A stretch of 58,833 nt of DNA from an uncultured Clostridium sp. (GTDB lineage Bacteria > Bacillota > Clostridia > TANB77 > CAG-508). The notes beneath the pieces were generated by a model. That model saw only the letters and a program-made list of their open reading frames with translations, made no database searches and was not told the origin of the DNA. The stretch is from positions 1 to 58,833 of the forward strand of contig CAOKGO010000008.1 of assembly GCA_948468045.1 (NCBI GenBank). Reading direction: 5' to 3'. The number at the start of each line of letters is the position of its first letter. Within the stretch, counting starts at the first letter, position 1. The translations under genes and the position numbers were made by a program. Shown here in pieces: positions 57,728 through 58,833 of the stretch.

Positions 57728-58159
57728 ATGAATGTAATTGTAACAGTATGTATTAAAGAAAAAGATAAATTTTTAATTATACAAGAAGGAATCCCAAAAG
57801 CTTATGGATTATGGAATTTGCCAGGAGGTCATTTAGATGACAACGAGAGTATTATAGATGGAGCAATAAGAGAAGCAAAAGAAGAAACTGGACTAGATAT
57901 AGAACTTACAAGTATATTATCAATACAAAGAAGTTTGGTAAATGAAAATATAGTTAGAATTGTATTTAATGCTAAAAAAATAAGTGGAAATATCACTTAT
58001 GACAAAAATGAGATACTAGATTGCAAATGGATAACTATAGATGAATTTGAAAAAATGAATATAGATACATTAAGAGGTAGTTATACATTTTTAGATATAG
58101 TAAAAGATATAAAAGATAACAAAAATTATTCATTAGAAATGATTAAATATTTTAAATAA
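57728..58159 (+). CDS. Nudix hydrolase
   Basis: 143 residues; ATG 57728 with GAGGAGG. Complete Nudix box GGHLDDNESIIDGAIREAK followed by EETGLDIEL, with the G-x5-E-x7-REUxEExGU pattern. Hydrolyses nucleoside-diphosphate-linked compounds; substrate not predictable. Part of the element's rightward gene set. Confidence 0.9.
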   Translation: MNVIVTVCIKEKDKFLIIQEGIPKAYGLWNLPGGHLDDNESIIDGAIREAKEETGLDIELTSILSIQRSLVNENIVRIVFNAKKISGNITYDKNEILDCKWITIDEFEKMNIDTLRGSYTFLDIVKDIKDNKNYSLEMIKYFK

Positions 58160-58185
58160 TTTTTTAAGAGATAGGAGAAAATTAA

Positions 58186-58746
58186 ATGAATTTATATGTT
58201 GTTAGGCATGGACAAGTTCCATCTAATGTTGAAGGAATTGTTAGTGGGTGGAATGATGAACAATTGACAGATAAAGGGATTTTACAAGCAAATGAAATAA
58301 GAAACAAACTACAAAATATTCAATTTGATGTTGTATATTCTTCACCTATTAATAGAGCAAAGCAAACAGCAATAATTGTAGCACCAGAAAACGAAATTTT
58401 ATATGATTCAAGACTTGCAGAAAGAGAGCCAGGAACAATGTTAGGACAATCAAGAAAAAATATAGATAAGAGTTCTTGGAACTCATTAGACACAGAAAGA
58501 ACACCAGAAGGAGCTGAAACTTTAGCAGCAGGACTAAAAAGAGTAAAAGCTTTTCTTGATGAAATAAATAAAAGGGATAAGAATAAAACTGTTCTTATTA
58601 TAACTCATAATTTTATAAGTAAATGTATATGGATTTTAGAGAATGATATAAAAGATACTGAACAAATAAATAGCTTTTTCCATAATAATGATGAAATAAA
58701 ACATTATTATCAAAGGGAACAACAAATAGATGGAGAAGAAAGATAA
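58186..58746 (+). CDS. Histidine phosphatase (phosphoglycerate-mutase-like)
   Basis: 186 residues; ATG 58186 with GATAGGAG. RHG motif YVVRHGQVPSN (phospho-accepting His), YSSPINRAKQTA, catalytic Glu region AEREPGTM and second His in VLIITHNF. Follows the Nudix gene by 26 bases and probably shares its transcript; both act on phosphorylated small molecules. The window ends 87 bases later without another gene. Confidence 0.88.
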   Translation: MNLYVVRHGQVPSNVEGIVSGWNDEQLTDKGILQANEIRNKLQNIQFDVVYSSPINRAKQTAIIVAPENEILYDSRLAEREPGTMLGQSRKNIDKSSWNSLDTERTPEGAETLAAGLKRVKAFLDEINKRDKNKTVLIITHNFISKCIWILENDIKDTEQINSFFHNNDEIKHYYQREQQIDGEER

Positions 58747-58833
58747 TAATTCAAGATAGTGTAAGATAAAGTGTTTACTTTGAGAGTATAGAAAAAGTTG
58801 TGTAAATAAATCCTTCCGTGATAAAATAAAAAA

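Overview
The window is AT-rich, Gram-positive, endospore-forming Clostridia-type chromosome. It carries spoIIAA-spoIIAB-sigF, spoIID, a spoIIQ-like gene and lexA, a T-box leader serving valS, sortase-anchored proteins, and almost exclusively AGA for arginine. I cannot name the species from sequence alone. The most striking property is translational. By eye I find eleven in-frame CGG codons, and every one sits where the reading frame must move +1 for the protein to continue (or, once, to terminate). In all eleven a single C precedes a glycine codon (CGG-A ten times, CGG-T once) exactly at a codon boundary. I found no CGG used as an ordinary sense codon in about fifty genes, although CGT, CGA and CGC are used. 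This looks like a CGG-dependent +1 frameshift or quadruplet-decoding system.

Layout. 1-500: promoter, 5S rRNA, tRNA-Asn and terminators. About 500-12600: a Tn4451-like integrative mobilizable element with a large serine recombinase (three CGG sites plus one unrelated frame break), TnpV, a candidate oriT, a MobC-like protein and a relaxase. Its cargo is a restriction-modification cassette: a type IIG-like enzyme split by an in-frame TAG, a second adenine methyltransferase, a PHP/ATPase of TrlF type and a small acidic protein. 12636-13685: a Fic remnant and a shortened HAD hydrolase. 13784-16641: a BceAB-type peptide-antibiotic ABC transporter behind a BceR-like box. 16853-23546: two pilin-like proteins, a NadR-like adenylyltransferase (two CGG sites), an ABC-2 exporter and an AIM24-family protein. 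23562-27140: T-box leader, a small gene and valS. 27296-31874: the forespore sigma-F module, spoIID, spoIIQ-like and lexA. 32078-37661: a heterodimeric ABC exporter with a palindromic operator, and an MFS transporter. 37780-42566: a very acidic Tyr-rich repeat protein and a MacB-like ABC fusion. 42857-47663: sortase, a cohesin-like anchored protein and a dockerin-bearing secreted protein. 47844-52836: metK, signal peptidase, pncB, a ZIP transporter and a class I amidotransferase. 53017-53377: tRNA-Val, tRNA-Asp, a truncated tRNA-Phe copy and tRNA-Phe. 53448-58746: an integrated element with tyrosine integrase, excisionase, HTH protein, DUF6076-like protein, HEPN/MNT pair, Nudix hydrolase and histidine phosphatase.

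Two families of intergenic palindromic repeats are scattered through the host part: one with a GGGGACGG core, and one composite with TATAGGAAAGTTC and AATTGCAAAGCAATT hairpins. They often abut or overlap stop codons and probably serve as terminators. The CGG sites fall in genes with unrelated roles (recombination, drug export, NAD salvage, sporulation sigma factor, secretion). This argues for a genome-wide decoding property rather than regulation of one pathway.
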